Part shown: positions 19,223 to 28,629 of the stretch, piece after piece
Numbering within the stretch: the stretch's first letter is position 1
Layout of the letters: each line of letters opens with the position of its first letter
The notes under the pieces: model-generated
What the model was told of the DNA's origin: nothing
Seen by the model: the letters and a program-made list of their open reading frames with translations, nothing else
Databases searched by the model: none
Translations under genes and position numbers: made by a program
Assembly (NCBI RefSeq): GCF_001426865.1
Contig: NZ_LMFO01000029.1
Coordinates: forward strand, 1-64,000
Direction of reading: 5' to 3'
Source of the DNA: Paenibacillus sp. Root52
Lineage (GTDB): Bacteria > Bacillota > Bacilli > Paenibacillales > Paenibacillaceae
DNA length: 64,000 nt

Positions 19223-19251
19223 TTGCAAAATGGAGGGGCTTACAGTATAAT
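19223..19251 (+). promoter_or_regulatory. Promoter of the cold-shock gene
   Basis: TTGCAA and perfect TATAAT are separated by exactly 17 bases. The predicted start lies near 19258. Confidence 0.75.
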
Positions 19252-19260
19252 AAGGGTATT

Positions 19261-19274
19261 CGCCATAGATGGCG
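19261..19274 (+). promoter_or_regulatory. Leader stem-loop of the cold-shock mRNA
   Basis: CGCCAT and ATGGCG form a tight hairpin at the 5' end of the short leader, seven bases before the TAGGAGG ribosome binding site. It could stabilise the transcript or act as a temperature-responsive element; this is inference. Confidence 0.45.
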
Positions 19275-19296
19275 ATATTTTTAGGAGGTTGTTCAT

Positions 19297-19494
19297 TTGA
19301 AAGGTACAGTTAAATGGTTTAATGCAGAAAAAGGCTATGGCTTTATTTCAGTTGAAGGCGGCGAGGACGTATTCGTACATTTCTCCGCAATCCAAGGCGA
19401 CGGCTTTAAAACATTGGAAGAAGGTCAAGCGGTAGAATTCGAAATCACTGATGGAAACCGTGGTCCTCAAGCAGCTAACGTAACTAAATTGTAA
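19297..19494 (+). CDS. Cold-shock protein, CspA/CspB family
   Basis: The 65-residue protein is a single OB-fold cold-shock domain that binds single-stranded RNA and DNA. RNP1 (KGYGFISV) and RNP2 (VFVHFSAI) are intact, and MKGTVKWFNAEKGYG is the canonical N-terminus. The start is TTG at 19297 after TAGGAGG. It is monocistronic, bounded by its own promoter and terminator. B. subtilis CspB, C and D are close in length. Confidence 0.97.
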   Translation: MKGTVKWFNAEKGYGFISVEGGEDVFVHFSAIQGDGFKTLEEGQAVEFEITDGNRGPQAANVTKL

Positions 19495-19552
19495 GAATCT
19501 TTCCGGTCAACGGACTTCTTATAAATGACTTATAGCTGAATATACGAACACA

Positions 19553-19587
19553 AGCACAGTCCCTATTTAGGAGGCTGTGCTTTTTTT
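19553..19587 (+). terminator. Terminator of the cold-shock gene
   Basis: AGCACAG pairs with CTGTGCT, followed by seven T. Confidence 0.85.
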
Positions 19588-19664
19588 GATGATTATATAT
19601 CATTATGTGTAGTTTTGACGTATTTAATTCAGTTTGCTGAGAATTTAAATGAATTTCACTTTCA

Positions 19665-20837
19665 TCAACCTGTTCGACGGGTAACGCCGAATAATAGTTT
19701 AAGGCCGAATCCAAGCAACGCAGCTAGAGAGAAGGTCATCGCGGTCAGGTAAAAGGTTTGTCGACCCGCATGCTGAATCAGGAGTCCGCCCAATGTTCCA
19801 CTAAGCAAACCAGCTAAGCTAGACCATACGATCGTAAAGAGAGCCATGCCTGTCGCGCGGTATTCATCTGGCACGAGGTTGGTAATGTATCGAACTGCGG
19901 TAACGTAGAATATACCGAATGTTACACTGTGCATAAATTGAATAGCGACCACTGCTTCAGGTGTATGAGATATCGACATTAGTAATAGACGTAGGGCATA
20001 CATCAGTGCGGCGAAGGCAATCAAAGGCAACTCCTTATACCGACTGCCATATTTACTCAGTAACATGAAAATTGGAATTTCGCTCACAGAAGAGATTAGT
20101 AGTGACCAGCCAATTAAGCCTTCGCCAGCGCCCAATTCTTTGAGCGTAATGGTGAGAAAAGCTTCATTCATTCGATGACCCATGGCAAGCAAAAAAACAC
20201 AGGCGAAAAAGCTCAGCACATCTCGGCGTTTTAAAATAGCCCATAATCCCGACAGATCCATCTTAGTGCTGCCACCAGATGGTTGATCCTGCAGTCGTAA
20301 GCTAATGAGGAACGTAGTTCCAGCTAGGACTATACATAACCACATCGTCCAACCTACTCCAAACGAGCCAAGAAAGTAGCCGATGGTGAGGGCGAAGAAC
20401 GCATATCCAATTGAACCAAATACACGTATGGTCGTGAAATTCCTGCCGTATTTATTAGCGGTCGTAATGGCCATCGTGTCTGCAAGCGGATAGATCGGAT
20501 AATAGAAGAAGTAAAATAAAGAAACAAGTATAAAGACTTCTCCAAACGTTGTCGCATTGGCTAGCAAAATACCAGTAATAAATTGCCCTGCTAGCAAGAT
20601 GATCATGACTTTACGTACTGTTTTGTAACGATCACTCGCCATGCTCCAGAACATGTTGGAGAACACGGATACAAGTGGGCCAATCCCGTACAGGTAACCA
20701 ATTTCTGCGCGAGAGAACCCAAGGTGACTGAAGAATAGTTGGAAGTAAGAAACCACCAGTACGGTTGAACCAAAAATAGTAAACATCAGTGCCCGCAACC
20801 AGGTCTGATCTGGGCGGGCGTTATGACTTAATTTCAT
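19665..20837 (-). CDS. MFS transporter, HcaT/LacY-like (MFS_1_like)
   Basis: The 390-residue protein has 12 predicted helices. Its N-terminal half, with IGYLYGIGPLVSVFSNMFWSM in part and ASDRYKTVRKVM, matches the HcaT/YwbF type of proton symporters related to LacY. The substrate is unknown. It lies 36 bases after the upstream MOP-type gene on the same strand, so the two are probably co-transcribed. Confidence 0.82.
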   Translation of the reverse strand: MKLSHNARPDQTWLRALMFTIFGSTVLVVSYFQLFFSHLGFSRAEIGYLYGIGPLVSVFSNMFWSMASDRYKTVRKVMIILLAGQFITGILLANATTFGEVFILVSLFYFFYYPIYPLADTMAITTANKYGRNFTTIRVFGSIGYAFFALTIGYFLGSFGVGWTMWLCIVLAGTTFLISLRLQDQPSGGSTKMDLSGLWAILKRRDVLSFFACVFLLAMGHRMNEAFLTITLKELGAGEGLIGWSLLISSVSEIPIFMLLSKYGSRYKELPLIAFAALMYALRLLLMSISHTPEAVVAIQFMHSVTFGIFYVTAVRYITNLVPDEYRATGMALFTIVWSSLAGLLSGTLGGLLIQHAGRQTFYLTAMTFSLAALLGFGLKLLFGVTRRTG

Positions 20838-20873
20838 GTTGAGAAAACTCCAATCCTAAATAACTTTCCAGCA

Positions 20874-22214
20874 TTAACCCTTCAGTGAAGTCGATTTCCT
20901 AGAGGATCGAGCAGACATTGAAGGTTCTTTGGTCGTACGCCGAATGACCAACCACACGATAACCAGTTCCGCAAGTAACCCCAGAGATTGCGCAACCGCT
21001 CCAATCATTCCATTCCAGGCTGGGAAGATGCTCACTAAAATAAGAAGAACGATAATCGTGCAGATTGCATTGGCTGTTTGTGAGCGAAACATCGTTTTGG
21101 TCTGTCCTCGTAATAAGATGAGCCCATTGCTGTAATCCAGAAAAGGCGAGATCAGAGGAAAGAGTACAAAGGCACGCAACGTCCACAGACTTTGCTCTAA
21201 TAGAGTTCCCTGAACACTCATGACATTTTCCATCACCCATGGACCCAGCGGTGTATATGCAATCGATACGGTCATGGCAAAAGGGATAAATCCAGTGACG
21301 AGTGCAAACTTTTTGACTAATTTAGCGTCAATCTCATAAAAATTCAGTACAATCTGGTGAATGTACGTAAAAAAGCTCAGCATCAGCTGCATCAAACTGC
21401 TGGCAATAGCAAAAGAAGAGATCGCTAAGGCGATACCCGTTGTTTTGCCAAGCACGATATTAATGACCGGTCCGATGAATAGTGCGACAAAGCTGGACAG
21501 CAATAAAGGTTTGTAGAATCGAAACACATCATTTCTCGTTTCGACGGGATGATCCTCGAGCTTAGCAGGCATATTTCGTTTAATGTTATTTCCTTCGATA
21601 AAACTGACCAATGCCTCAATCATCATGCCTGCCGCAAAAATGATGGCACCTACACGTCCGCTATTAATCGTATCAGTATAGATAAAATATAGGGACAGAC
21701 CGTACATTCCGGCTAAGCGAAATAACATGCCGATGGTCAGCCACTTTGTTCGATTATTCGTTATGATAATGCCTTGATAGACGTTACGGATAACAGAGAA
21801 AATACTGACGTACATCAGAATTTCATACACATCGATAACATGGGATAACAAATCTGGACTTACGCCAAATAAATATTTGAAAACACCTGTACCAATAGGG
21901 GAATAGACAATGGCGAATCCGATCAAAAGAACACAGGCGAGAAAAATTTTGGTTACAAAGGTGAGTGCTTGAAAAGAAAGTCGATCCCGAACGAGTGCAG
22001 AACAAGTTTGCCGTAACAAGGTAGAGGGGCGTTCGGTGAGAGTAAGCAGGCTACCGGCAATTGCATAGCTAGCAATGATCGTCTCTGGATGAGCAGAGCG
22101 GGCAAGCGTACTATTGATGATAACGTGAGAGATGGTGACAAGAGAGGCAGATATGCCGAGAGGCACAAAAAAAGCAAATAACCGTCTCCACGAGAGCGGT
22201 TCACTTGACGTCAT
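20874..22214 (-). CDS. MOP/MATE-like multi-helix membrane protein
   Basis: The 446-residue protein has about 12-14 hydrophobic helices and a short basic C-terminal tail. The arrangement, with early polar loops (STLARSAHPETI, LTERPSTLLRQ) and long paired helices, suggests the MOP flippase superfamily (MATE or polysaccharide-flippase relatives), but I cannot match a named subfamily. ATG 22214 follows AAGGAG. It is the first gene of a two-gene unit with the downstream MFS gene, which hints at paired export and import or drug handling. Confidence 0.65.
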   Translation of the reverse strand: MTSSEPLSWRRLFAFFVPLGISASLVTISHVIINSTLARSAHPETIIASYAIAGSLLTLTERPSTLLRQTCSALVRDRLSFQALTFVTKIFLACVLLIGFAIVYSPIGTGVFKYLFGVSPDLLSHVIDVYEILMYVSIFSVIRNVYQGIIITNNRTKWLTIGMLFRLAGMYGLSLYFIYTDTINSGRVGAIIFAAGMMIEALVSFIEGNNIKRNMPAKLEDHPVETRNDVFRFYKPLLLSSFVALFIGPVINIVLGKTTGIALAISSFAIASSLMQLMLSFFTYIHQIVLNFYEIDAKLVKKFALVTGFIPFAMTVSIAYTPLGPWVMENVMSVQGTLLEQSLWTLRAFVLFPLISPFLDYSNGLILLRGQTKTMFRSQTANAICTIIVLLILVSIFPAWNGMIGAVAQSLGLLAELVIVWLVIRRTTKEPSMSARSSRKSTSLKG

Positions 22215-22392
22215 GTGAAGGACTCCTTTGATGATTCAAATAAAGCTAGTATATCATAAACCCTTGACAGTGGAAGCGATTTTTTGCCCTGATTATGCGG
22301 TACATCATTTGTACAATTAAGGGGTTCATATTATAATAGGATTGGTTAAAAATCGCTCTAATACGTATCAACCAAGTGGAGGCACATTTATT

Positions 22393-23472
22393 TTGAGCCA
22401 ATCAAATCAGAGTCGTCATCAATATCCACGGAATTCATTGGATTTGATGAGAAAGGTGTACAAGTACACGATTCCGGAGACGCGGAAAAAATTAGATGAG
22501 TGGCGTGAACAGGCTGAAAAAATTCCGAATGAGGAATTGCGCAACCAAGCTCTCGCTAGCATCAGGGACAAGCAATTCCACTGCGAAGGTGGTACGGTCT
22601 ATGCTTTGCCCGATATGCCGAAGAGGCATATCTTAATTCCGCTAATTGTTGCTTACCAAACAATCAGTGATTATTTAGACAATTTGTGTGACCGCAGCAC
22701 ATCGATGGATCCGAACGACTTTCGTCTGCTCCATCAATCCATGCTTGATGCGGTAGATCCCGAGGCAACACCAGTCAATTATTATGCTCTTCGTGAGGAG
22801 CAGGATGACGGTGGGTACTTGCGGAATCTGGTGACTACATGTCAGGAGTTGACTCGTCAGCTGCCTGGGTATGCGTCCGCCAAGCCTCAAATTCAGGATC
22901 TGGCAGGCCTATACACGGACCTGCAGGTATATAAGCATATCAAACCGGAACTGAGAGAAACGGCTTTGCTCGAATGGTGGTCGGAGCATCGTCACCGCAC
23001 GCCTCAGTTTCGCTGGAACGAATTTGCCGCCGCTACTGGCTCTACGCTGGGCGTATTCATGCTGTTTTTGGCTGCGAGCGACGAACAGCTAACTGAAGAG
23101 CAGGCGGCCTCGATCCACACCGCCTATTTTCCGCATGTATGCGCACTACACATTATGCTCGATTATTTAATCGACCAGGATGAGGATCGTGTCGGGGGAG
23201 ATCTCAACTTCTGTAATTACTATGAGAATGTAGAGACGATGCTGGACCGAATTGCTTTTATTGTGGAGATGGCGCGCAGTGATGTGCAGAACATTCCGGG
23301 AAGCTCCTTTCACCGAATGATCATTGAAGGATTACTTGCCATTTACCTGTCTGATCCCAAAGTAAGCGAACAACATGAAGTTCGCGCCATTTCCAAGCGT
23401 TTGATGAAGAAGAGTCCAATGACAAGAGTGTTTTTCTTTATCTTTAGTCGCTGGATTCGCAAGCACATGTAA
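22393..23472 (+). CDS. ytpB: Tetraprenyl-beta-curcumene synthase-like protein (YtpB family)
   Basis: This 359-residue protein matches the DUF2600/YtpB family. B. subtilis YtpB (367 residues) cyclises tetraprenyl diphosphate to tetraprenyl-beta-curcumene, the precursor of sesquarterpenes. Acidic stretches that could bind diphosphate-Mg are DYLDNLCDR and DYLIDQDEDR. No squalene-hopene cyclase-like partner or prenyl transferase lies in this window. The frame is open back to 22342, but GTGGAGG at 22376-22382 is placed for the TTG at 22393. It precedes pfkA by 54 bases on the same strand. Confidence 0.88.
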   Translation: MSQSNQSRHQYPRNSLDLMRKVYKYTIPETRKKLDEWREQAEKIPNEELRNQALASIRDKQFHCEGGTVYALPDMPKRHILIPLIVAYQTISDYLDNLCDRSTSMDPNDFRLLHQSMLDAVDPEATPVNYYALREEQDDGGYLRNLVTTCQELTRQLPGYASAKPQIQDLAGLYTDLQVYKHIKPELRETALLEWWSEHRHRTPQFRWNEFAAATGSTLGVFMLFLAASDEQLTEEQAASIHTAYFPHVCALHIMLDYLIDQDEDRVGGDLNFCNYYENVETMLDRIAFIVEMARSDVQNIPGSSFHRMIIEGLLAIYLSDPKVSEQHEVRAISKRLMKKSPMTRVFFFIFSRWIRKHM

Positions 23473-23526
23473 GTCAGGCGATTGGTTGCGGGAGCCTGAA
23501 GTGAAACTAGAGGAGGAAGAAACATC

Positions 23527-24498
23527 ATGACAGCAGTAAAAAAAATCGCAGTTTTAACGAGCGGTGGCGATTCACAAGGGATGAACGCGGCCGTTCGTGC
23601 GGTGGTTCGCAGCGGACTATTTCATGGTCTTGAGGTATATGGTGTGCAGCGTGGATACCAAGGCCTTCTGAACAACGATATTTTCCCAATGGATCTCCGT
23701 AGTGTTGGTGATATCATCCAACGCGGGGGCACAGTTCTACAATCAGCGCGTTGTAAAGAGTTCTACACGGCCGAAGGTCAGGAAAAGGGAGCGGATATTC
23801 TTCGTGCTCGTGGTATCGACGGTTTGGTTGTTATCGGTGGAGACGGTTCTTACAATGGTGCGAACAAGTTGAGTAAGCTGGGGATCAACACGATGGGTCT
23901 TCCAGGAACCATTGATAACGACATCTCATTCACTGATTACACCATCGGATTCGATACAGCGGTAAGTGTAGTCGTTGATGCAGTGAACAAATTGCGTGAT
24001 ACGATGTCTTCCCATGAGCGTTCTTCCATCGTTGAGGTCATGGGTCGTCATTGCGGCGATATCGCTCTGCACGCAGGACTTGCTTCTGGTGCGGAAACGA
24101 TTCTCGTTCCTGAAGTACCGTTTGATATGGATGAAGTAGCAGATCGGATGAAAGCTAACTTCGCTCATGGCAAACGTCACAGTATCATCATCGTTGCAGA
24201 AGGTGTAGGTAAAGGTGAGGATGTTGCAAAAGAATTAATGGAGCGTTGTCCTACTTATGAACCGCGAGTAACGGTGCTGGGTCACATTCAACGTGGAGGT
24301 ACACCAACTCCATTCGACCGTAACTTGGCAAGCCGACTAGGTGACTTCGCTGTTCGCAGCCTGATTGCAGGTGAGACGGATAAGGGTTGTGGTATTATCA
24401 AAGGTGAGCTTGTCCTCACCGATATTGATAAAGTCGTGAATACGAAAAAAGATTTTGATGTGGAAACGTATGAACTGGCACAACGTTTGTCCCAATAA
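23527..24498 (+). CDS. pfkA: ATP-dependent 6-phosphofructokinase
   Basis: PfkA phosphorylates fructose 6-phosphate in glycolysis. At 323 residues it has the length of bacterial tetrameric enzymes. Motifs include TSGGDSQGMNAAVRAV (ATP binding), GGDGSYNGA, and GTIDNDISFTDYTIGFDTA with the catalytic aspartate. GAGGAGG precedes the ATG. In B. subtilis pfkA is followed by pyk; here it is followed by a strong terminator, so any pyk gene is not in this transcript. Confidence 0.97.
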   Translation: MTAVKKIAVLTSGGDSQGMNAAVRAVVRSGLFHGLEVYGVQRGYQGLLNNDIFPMDLRSVGDIIQRGGTVLQSARCKEFYTAEGQEKGADILRARGIDGLVVIGGDGSYNGANKLSKLGINTMGLPGTIDNDISFTDYTIGFDTAVSVVVDAVNKLRDTMSSHERSSIVEVMGRHCGDIALHAGLASGAETILVPEVPFDMDEVADRMKANFAHGKRHSIIIVAEGVGKGEDVAKELMERCPTYEPRVTVLGHIQRGGTPTPFDRNLASRLGDFAVRSLIAGETDKGCGIIKGELVLTDIDKVVNTKKDFDVETYELAQRLSQ

Positions 24499-24516
24499 TA
24501 AATAAGTAACAACAAA

Positions 24517-24551
24517 AGAGCACAGCCCTTATCAAGGGCCGTGCTCTTTTT
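24517..24551 (+). terminator. Bidirectional terminator between pfkA and the MATE gene
   Basis: AGAGCACAGCCCTT pairs with AAGGGCCGTGCTCT, followed by five T; the A run on the other side serves the convergent gene. Confidence 0.85.
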
Positions 24552-24563
24552 GTGCTTGCACAT

Positions 24564-25919
24564 TTATGCTTCAGTGGCAGCTTTTCGCTGTACCAGGAAC
24601 AATCTCCACAGCAATGCTACTGCACCGACAGCCAGACCTGTAATCAATCCAACCCAGTAACCAAAAGCACCAAGGGACGTATACGTGGCTGTAATATATC
24701 CAACCGGCAGCCCGATGATCCAATAGGCTACAAACGTAATGATGAGAGCAGGGTTCACATCTTTATACCCTCGAAGCGCTCCCTGCGTCGGCGTAGCGAT
24801 GGCATCCGAAATCTGAAAGAAGATCGCATAGATCAAAAAGTGCTGCGTCAGTGCAATAACTTGCTTATCATTCGAATAGAGGCCGGCAATTTGCTCGCCG
24901 AATACAAGTAAAACGACGGCGGTTAACAAAGACAACACAATCGCTCCGCCAATGCCAAGAAGGCTGTATTGTTTCGCATCTTTGGCGCGCCCAGCACCTG
25001 CTTCAAAGCCTACTAGGATCGTAAGAGCCATACAGATGCTTACAGGTAACATATAGAGCGTAGAAGCGAAATTCAGGGCAGCCTGGTGAGCAGCAATTGT
25101 AATCGTATCGAAACGACTCATCAACAACGTAACAGCTGCAAAAATGGAAGTTTCAAAAAATGTAGCGAATCCGATGGGGATTCCGATTTTGAGAAGTTCT
25201 TTCCACTTTCCGAAGGATATTTTAGACATTTGACGGAAGATGCCATACTGAGCGAATGGCTCTACCCGATGTACAACGAAAAGACTGATTAGAAATATGA
25301 GCCAATAAGTAAAAGCTGTTGCTACCCCTGCGCCTACACCACCTAATTGAGGAAAACCCCAACGTCCGAAAATAAGCAGGTAGTTCAGTAGTATGTTCAC
25401 AGGTAATGAGATCAACGTAATTAACATACTCATTCGCGTCTGTCCGAGAGCGTCCATAAAACTTCGGAGAACGGTATACCCGAATAGGGGAGTAATGCCG
25501 AAAGCAAGGGCGCTCAAAAAGTAAAGAGCAACCTGAGCCACTCGCGGCTCCAGCGGCATAGCATTCAAAATGGGTTTTAACAACAAGGCTCCAGCGGCAA
25601 GAACGAGTAAACTGACTGCAAAACCAAGATATAAAGCCTGTATAACATTGTAGCCGATCTGATCCTTGCGTTTAGCGCCAAGTAAATGGGAAACAACAGG
25701 TGTTATTCCGATCAGAATACCACTAAGGCCTGTCTGTACAGGCATCCACAGACTTGTACCAATGGCTACACCTGCTAGGTCAGATGGAGAAAATTTGCCT
25801 GACATGTTGGTATCGAAGAAAGACATGGCAGATAAGGCGATCTGTGTGGTGAAGATGGGTAGAAATATGATCAAAAATTGTTTTGCTTTCTGTGAAAAGC
25901 TTGTTGTGGTCATGTTCAC
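24564..25919 (-). CDS. MATE family multidrug efflux transporter, NorM-like
   Basis: The 451-residue protein has 12 membrane helices and the duplicated MATE fold. Typical segments are SFFDTNMSGKFSP, GTSLWMPVQTGLSGILIGITPVV in part, and the second-half AAHQAALNFASTLYMLP. It is expected to export cationic drugs with Na+ or H+ coupling. The GTG at 25919 has GAGG eight bases upstream; an ATG two codons later is possible. The gene is monocistronic by position. Confidence 0.92.
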   Translation of the reverse strand: MNMTTTSFSQKAKQFLIIFLPIFTTQIALSAMSFFDTNMSGKFSPSDLAGVAIGTSLWMPVQTGLSGILIGITPVVSHLLGAKRKDQIGYNVIQALYLGFAVSLLVLAAGALLLKPILNAMPLEPRVAQVALYFLSALAFGITPLFGYTVLRSFMDALGQTRMSMLITLISLPVNILLNYLLIFGRWGFPQLGGVGAGVATAFTYWLIFLISLFVVHRVEPFAQYGIFRQMSKISFGKWKELLKIGIPIGFATFFETSIFAAVTLLMSRFDTITIAAHQAALNFASTLYMLPVSICMALTILVGFEAGAGRAKDAKQYSLLGIGGAIVLSLLTAVVLLVFGEQIAGLYSNDKQVIALTQHFLIYAIFFQISDAIATPTQGALRGYKDVNPALIITFVAYWIIGLPVGYITATYTSLGAFGYWVGLITGLAVGAVALLWRLFLVQRKAATEA

Positions 25920-26027
25920 GTGAGGCGCCTCGCTATTCTCATAAAGTTATCATCATCGTGTCATTACTGGACAGCTACTTATTGTAGATGATTTTATTCC
26001 GTTTGAACAGAGAAGGGCAGTGCAGCA

Positions 26028-26062
26028 TGAAAAACCCGCTCCGTCTAATACGGTGCGGGCTG
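26028..26062 (-). terminator. Terminator of the DUF4015 gene
   Basis: On the minus strand GCCCGCACCGT pairs with ACGGAGCGGGT, followed by five T. Confidence 0.8.
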
Positions 26063-26102
26063 TCGTTACATAATAATTTGGGATAAGTGCCTTCTTCAAT
26101 AT

Positions 26103-27284
26103 TTATTCGTAATTAACACCTGGCGTATAACGGTTGGATGCATTCCAGAGTAGATACTCATCCACATTCATATCCTTCATCGCTTTAATCTGGTCTTCCA
26201 CTTGTTTCTTCCCGTATTTCACGTAATGTCCACTACCTAACCAGCTAGCCGTAAAATCTTGAATCCATGGCCGTATGATCGGTTTAAGCTCTTTCGTTGG
26301 ATCAAGCTTCTTATGTGTGTCTTCCATGGATCCTTTGATCGTTGTATATGGATCTTTGTCTGGATCCTTCACACCATACCAGCCTGTTGAGTAATGACTA
26401 GGGTATACCATGGGTGAGATCACATCTACATTCTCTGATATCTTCACAAAATCCTGTCCAATCCCTTCAGCAGCAGGGACAGATGCCGCATATCCGAAAA
26501 TATCGACAGATACTCTTACACCCAATGGAGCAAGCTCTTTACGAGCGTACTGCACGAACTCAGCCACAATATCAACCCGTGACTTGTCTGTTTTCGTATA
26601 TTTTAACGTATCCGCACGATTCTCAAAGCCTTCCGGGAACCGAACGTAGTCAAACTGAATTTCCTTGAATCCTAGTTTTGCTGCTTCTTTGGCAATTGCA
26701 ACATTGTAATCCCACACCTCTTTACTATAAGGGTTCACAAAGCTGTCTCCCTTACTGTTAGCCCAGACGCTTCCGTCTTTGTTCTTAAAAGAAAGTTCCG
26801 GATTCTTTTCAGCCAAAATGGTATCTTTGAAAACGACGACGCGTGCGATGGGATATACATCATGTTTCTGAAGTCTTTTCATCAGTGCATCAATATCCCG
26901 AATGAAGGGTTGGGATGTGCCCATTTCCAGTAACGTTTTATTTTCTGTGGGGTATGTAATATATCCTAGATCGTCTTTAATATCGATGACCATGGAGTTC
27001 AACTCTGAATTGTCTACTAGTTCCAATAATTCTTTCATGCGTGCCCCACCAGCGCTATAGGCAGTTACATAAATACCTTTGACAATGGGTGCGTCGGGTT
27101 GAGGATCAATTTTAGCAGGGGGATTGTCTGCATCGATGACCACCTGATCTTGTTGAGATTGAATAATGGCTGTATTAAAGTTACTCGTTATCGATGGCAA
27201 TGCCTGCACTCCCTGATCCGATGTTACCGAAGAACCGCTGAAGCTTCCCCAGGCCATGGCAAGTAAGGCCCAAAACATATTCAT
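26103..27284 (-). CDS. Putative glycoside hydrolase, DUF4015 family
   Basis: The 393-residue protein begins with a short signal-peptide-like segment (MNMFWALLAMAWGSFSG), then a variable spacer, then a TIM-barrel-like domain from about residue 65. KGIYVTAYSAGG, DIKDDLGYI, KEIQFDYVRFPEG, DIFGYAAS and SPMVYPSHYSTGWYGV are hallmarks of the DUF4015 putative glycosyl hydrolase family. It is expected outside the membrane acting on a polysaccharide, possibly cell-wall glycan; no enzyme activity can be assigned. AAAGGAG precedes the ATG. Confidence 0.85.
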   Translation of the reverse strand: MNMFWALLAMAWGSFSGSSVTSDQGVQALPSITSNFNTAIIQSQQDQVVIDADNPPAKIDPQPDAPIVKGIYVTAYSAGGARMKELLELVDNSELNSMVIDIKDDLGYITYPTENKTLLEMGTSQPFIRDIDALMKRLQKHDVYPIARVVVFKDTILAEKNPELSFKNKDGSVWANSKGDSFVNPYSKEVWDYNVAIAKEAAKLGFKEIQFDYVRFPEGFENRADTLKYTKTDKSRVDIVAEFVQYARKELAPLGVRVSVDIFGYAASVPAAEGIGQDFVKISENVDVISPMVYPSHYSTGWYGVKDPDKDPYTTIKGSMEDTHKKLDPTKELKPIIRPWIQDFTASWLGSGHYVKYGKKQVEDQIKAMKDMNVDEYLLWNASNRYTPGVNYE

Positions 27285-27383
27285 TGTATTCCACTCCTTT
27301 TATGTATTTCCATGTCAGTGTTATACAGTAAACCTCTCCCGGCTTTTAACCTTATTAACTAAGTAATGAAACATGTGTAAAAA

Positions 27384-27427
27384 ATGAAAACCGCTTCCTG
27401 AATGGGGACAACCCCCACAAGAAGCGG
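27384..27427 (-). terminator. Terminator of the small gene at 27445
   Basis: On the minus strand CCGCTTC pairs with GAAGCGG around a GGGGG/CCCC inner stem and is followed by a T-rich stretch. Confidence 0.75.
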
Positions 27428-27444
27428 CGTGATCAATCTAAAAA

Positions 27445-27639
27445 TTATTGAATGTAAATATCGTTCTGATGCTCACAAATACTGTACTGAATGATTTCCA
27501 TTGCATCTCCCTGCTCCAAGATGCCCAGCCCATCTCGGAGGACGATCAGTGAGTCGAGTTCATTCGGTTTCAAGAAAGGGAGCATTTCCGGGCACCATTT
27601 GTTGACGATCTCAAACAGTTTTACCGTTTCCATATCCAC
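27445..27639 (-). CDS. Small acidic protein of unknown function
   Basis: The product has 64 residues, no signal or membrane helix, and a pattern (LFEIVNKWCPEMLPFL) that I cannot place. GTG at 27639 has AAAGGG eight bases upstream. An ATG two codons on is possible. It has its own promoter at 27767-27794 and terminator at 27384, so it is probably a real single-gene unit. Confidence 0.65.
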   Translation of the reverse strand: MDMETVKLFEIVNKWCPEMLPFLKPNELDSLIVLRDGLGILEQGDAMEIIQYSICEHQNDIYIQ

Positions 27640-27766
27640 AATAATCACCCTTTCCTACTCGAATTCCAAAATGGTAAGTCATTCGGCGCGAATCGGAAAA
27701 GCAAAGTGCCTGTGAAATTGAAGGGCAGATCCTGCTATACATCATATTTAGGAGCCGTGCACAATT

Positions 27767-27794
27767 ATTATACCACATTTATGATAATTGTTAA
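27767..27794 (-). promoter_or_regulatory. Promoter of the small gene at 27445-27639
   Basis: On the minus strand TTAACA (27789-27794) and TATAAT (27767-27772) are 16 bases apart, with TGG before the -10. It predicts a leader of about 120 bases. Confidence 0.6.
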
Positions 27795-27807
27795 CCGTAC
27801 AGGTGTC

Positions 27808-28629
27808 TCAACTTCGACGGAAGGAACCCATAACGCCAACCGTTTCCACAATATTCACAAATGCTTTTGGGTCGGTTTCTTTAATGATTCGTTTGATCTC
27901 AACCAGCTCATATCGAGTCGTTACAGTCATTAACATGTCCTTTTCGATATCGGTGTATGCTCCTTGGGTTTTGATCTTTGTAACCCCACGTGGACGAACG
28001 AGTAATTTCTTCAGCATAGCCTCGGTCTCATTCGTAATAATGTACAGTGTTACTTTGATGTGGCTGATGTGGATCAGATCCAGCACTTTACCCGTGATAT
28101 AGATGGATACCATGGATGCCAAGGCAATAGTCCAATTATCACTCAAGTAACCAGCGAGCATAATAATTGCTCCGTTCATACCGGCCATAACGGTACCGAT
28201 GGGGAAGTCACGGTTGCGTGTGAAGATCGAACCAACAATATCAAGCCCACCAGTTGAGCCACCCACTCGGAACGAAATGCCTGTGCCCAATCCAACAAGA
28301 ATACCACCAAACACACAGCTAAGTAGTGGATCTGGTGACACAGCAAAAACAGGCAGCAAACCGATAAACCAGGATGTGGCTGCTACAGAGACAATACTCA
28401 ATATAATGAAACGTCGTCCAAGAATAAACCAACCTGCGATGAGCAAGGGAATGTTAAGAACAAAATACATTATACTAAGACTCAGGGTTGTGAAATAACC
28501 CAGAAGCATGGAAATACCGGATACCCCGCCGCTAAGCATTTGATGCGGAATTAAGAACCAGTTGAAGCCGCAGGCAATAGCTGCAGCACCCAAAATGATC
28601 ACTAAACAGTGCCAAATTATTTTGGGCAA
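27808..28629 (-). CDS. YitT family membrane protein (DUF161/DUF2179)
   Basis: The 273-residue protein has five or six helices (residues 1-175) followed by a soluble DUF2179 domain at about 190-270 (VTLYIITNETEAM, KIKTQGAYTDIEKDMLMTVT). This is the YitT/YvjA/YqfU family, which is widespread in Bacillales and of unknown transport role. The start is TTG at 28629 after GAGGTGA. A longer reading to 28731 adds unlike residues without a binding site. The -NIVETVGVMGSFRRS tail is typical. Confidence 0.88.
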   Translation of the reverse strand: MPKIIWHCLVIILGAAAIACGFNWFLIPHQMLSGGVSGISMLLGYFTTLSLSIMYFVLNIPLLIAGWFILGRRFIILSIVSVAATSWFIGLLPVFAVSPDPLLSCVFGGILVGLGTGISFRVGGSTGGLDIVGSIFTRNRDFPIGTVMAGMNGAIIMLAGYLSDNWTIALASMVSIYITGKVLDLIHISHIKVTLYIITNETEAMLKKLLVRPRGVTKIKTQGAYTDIEKDMLMTVTTRYELVEIKRIIKETDPKAFVNIVETVGVMGSFRRS

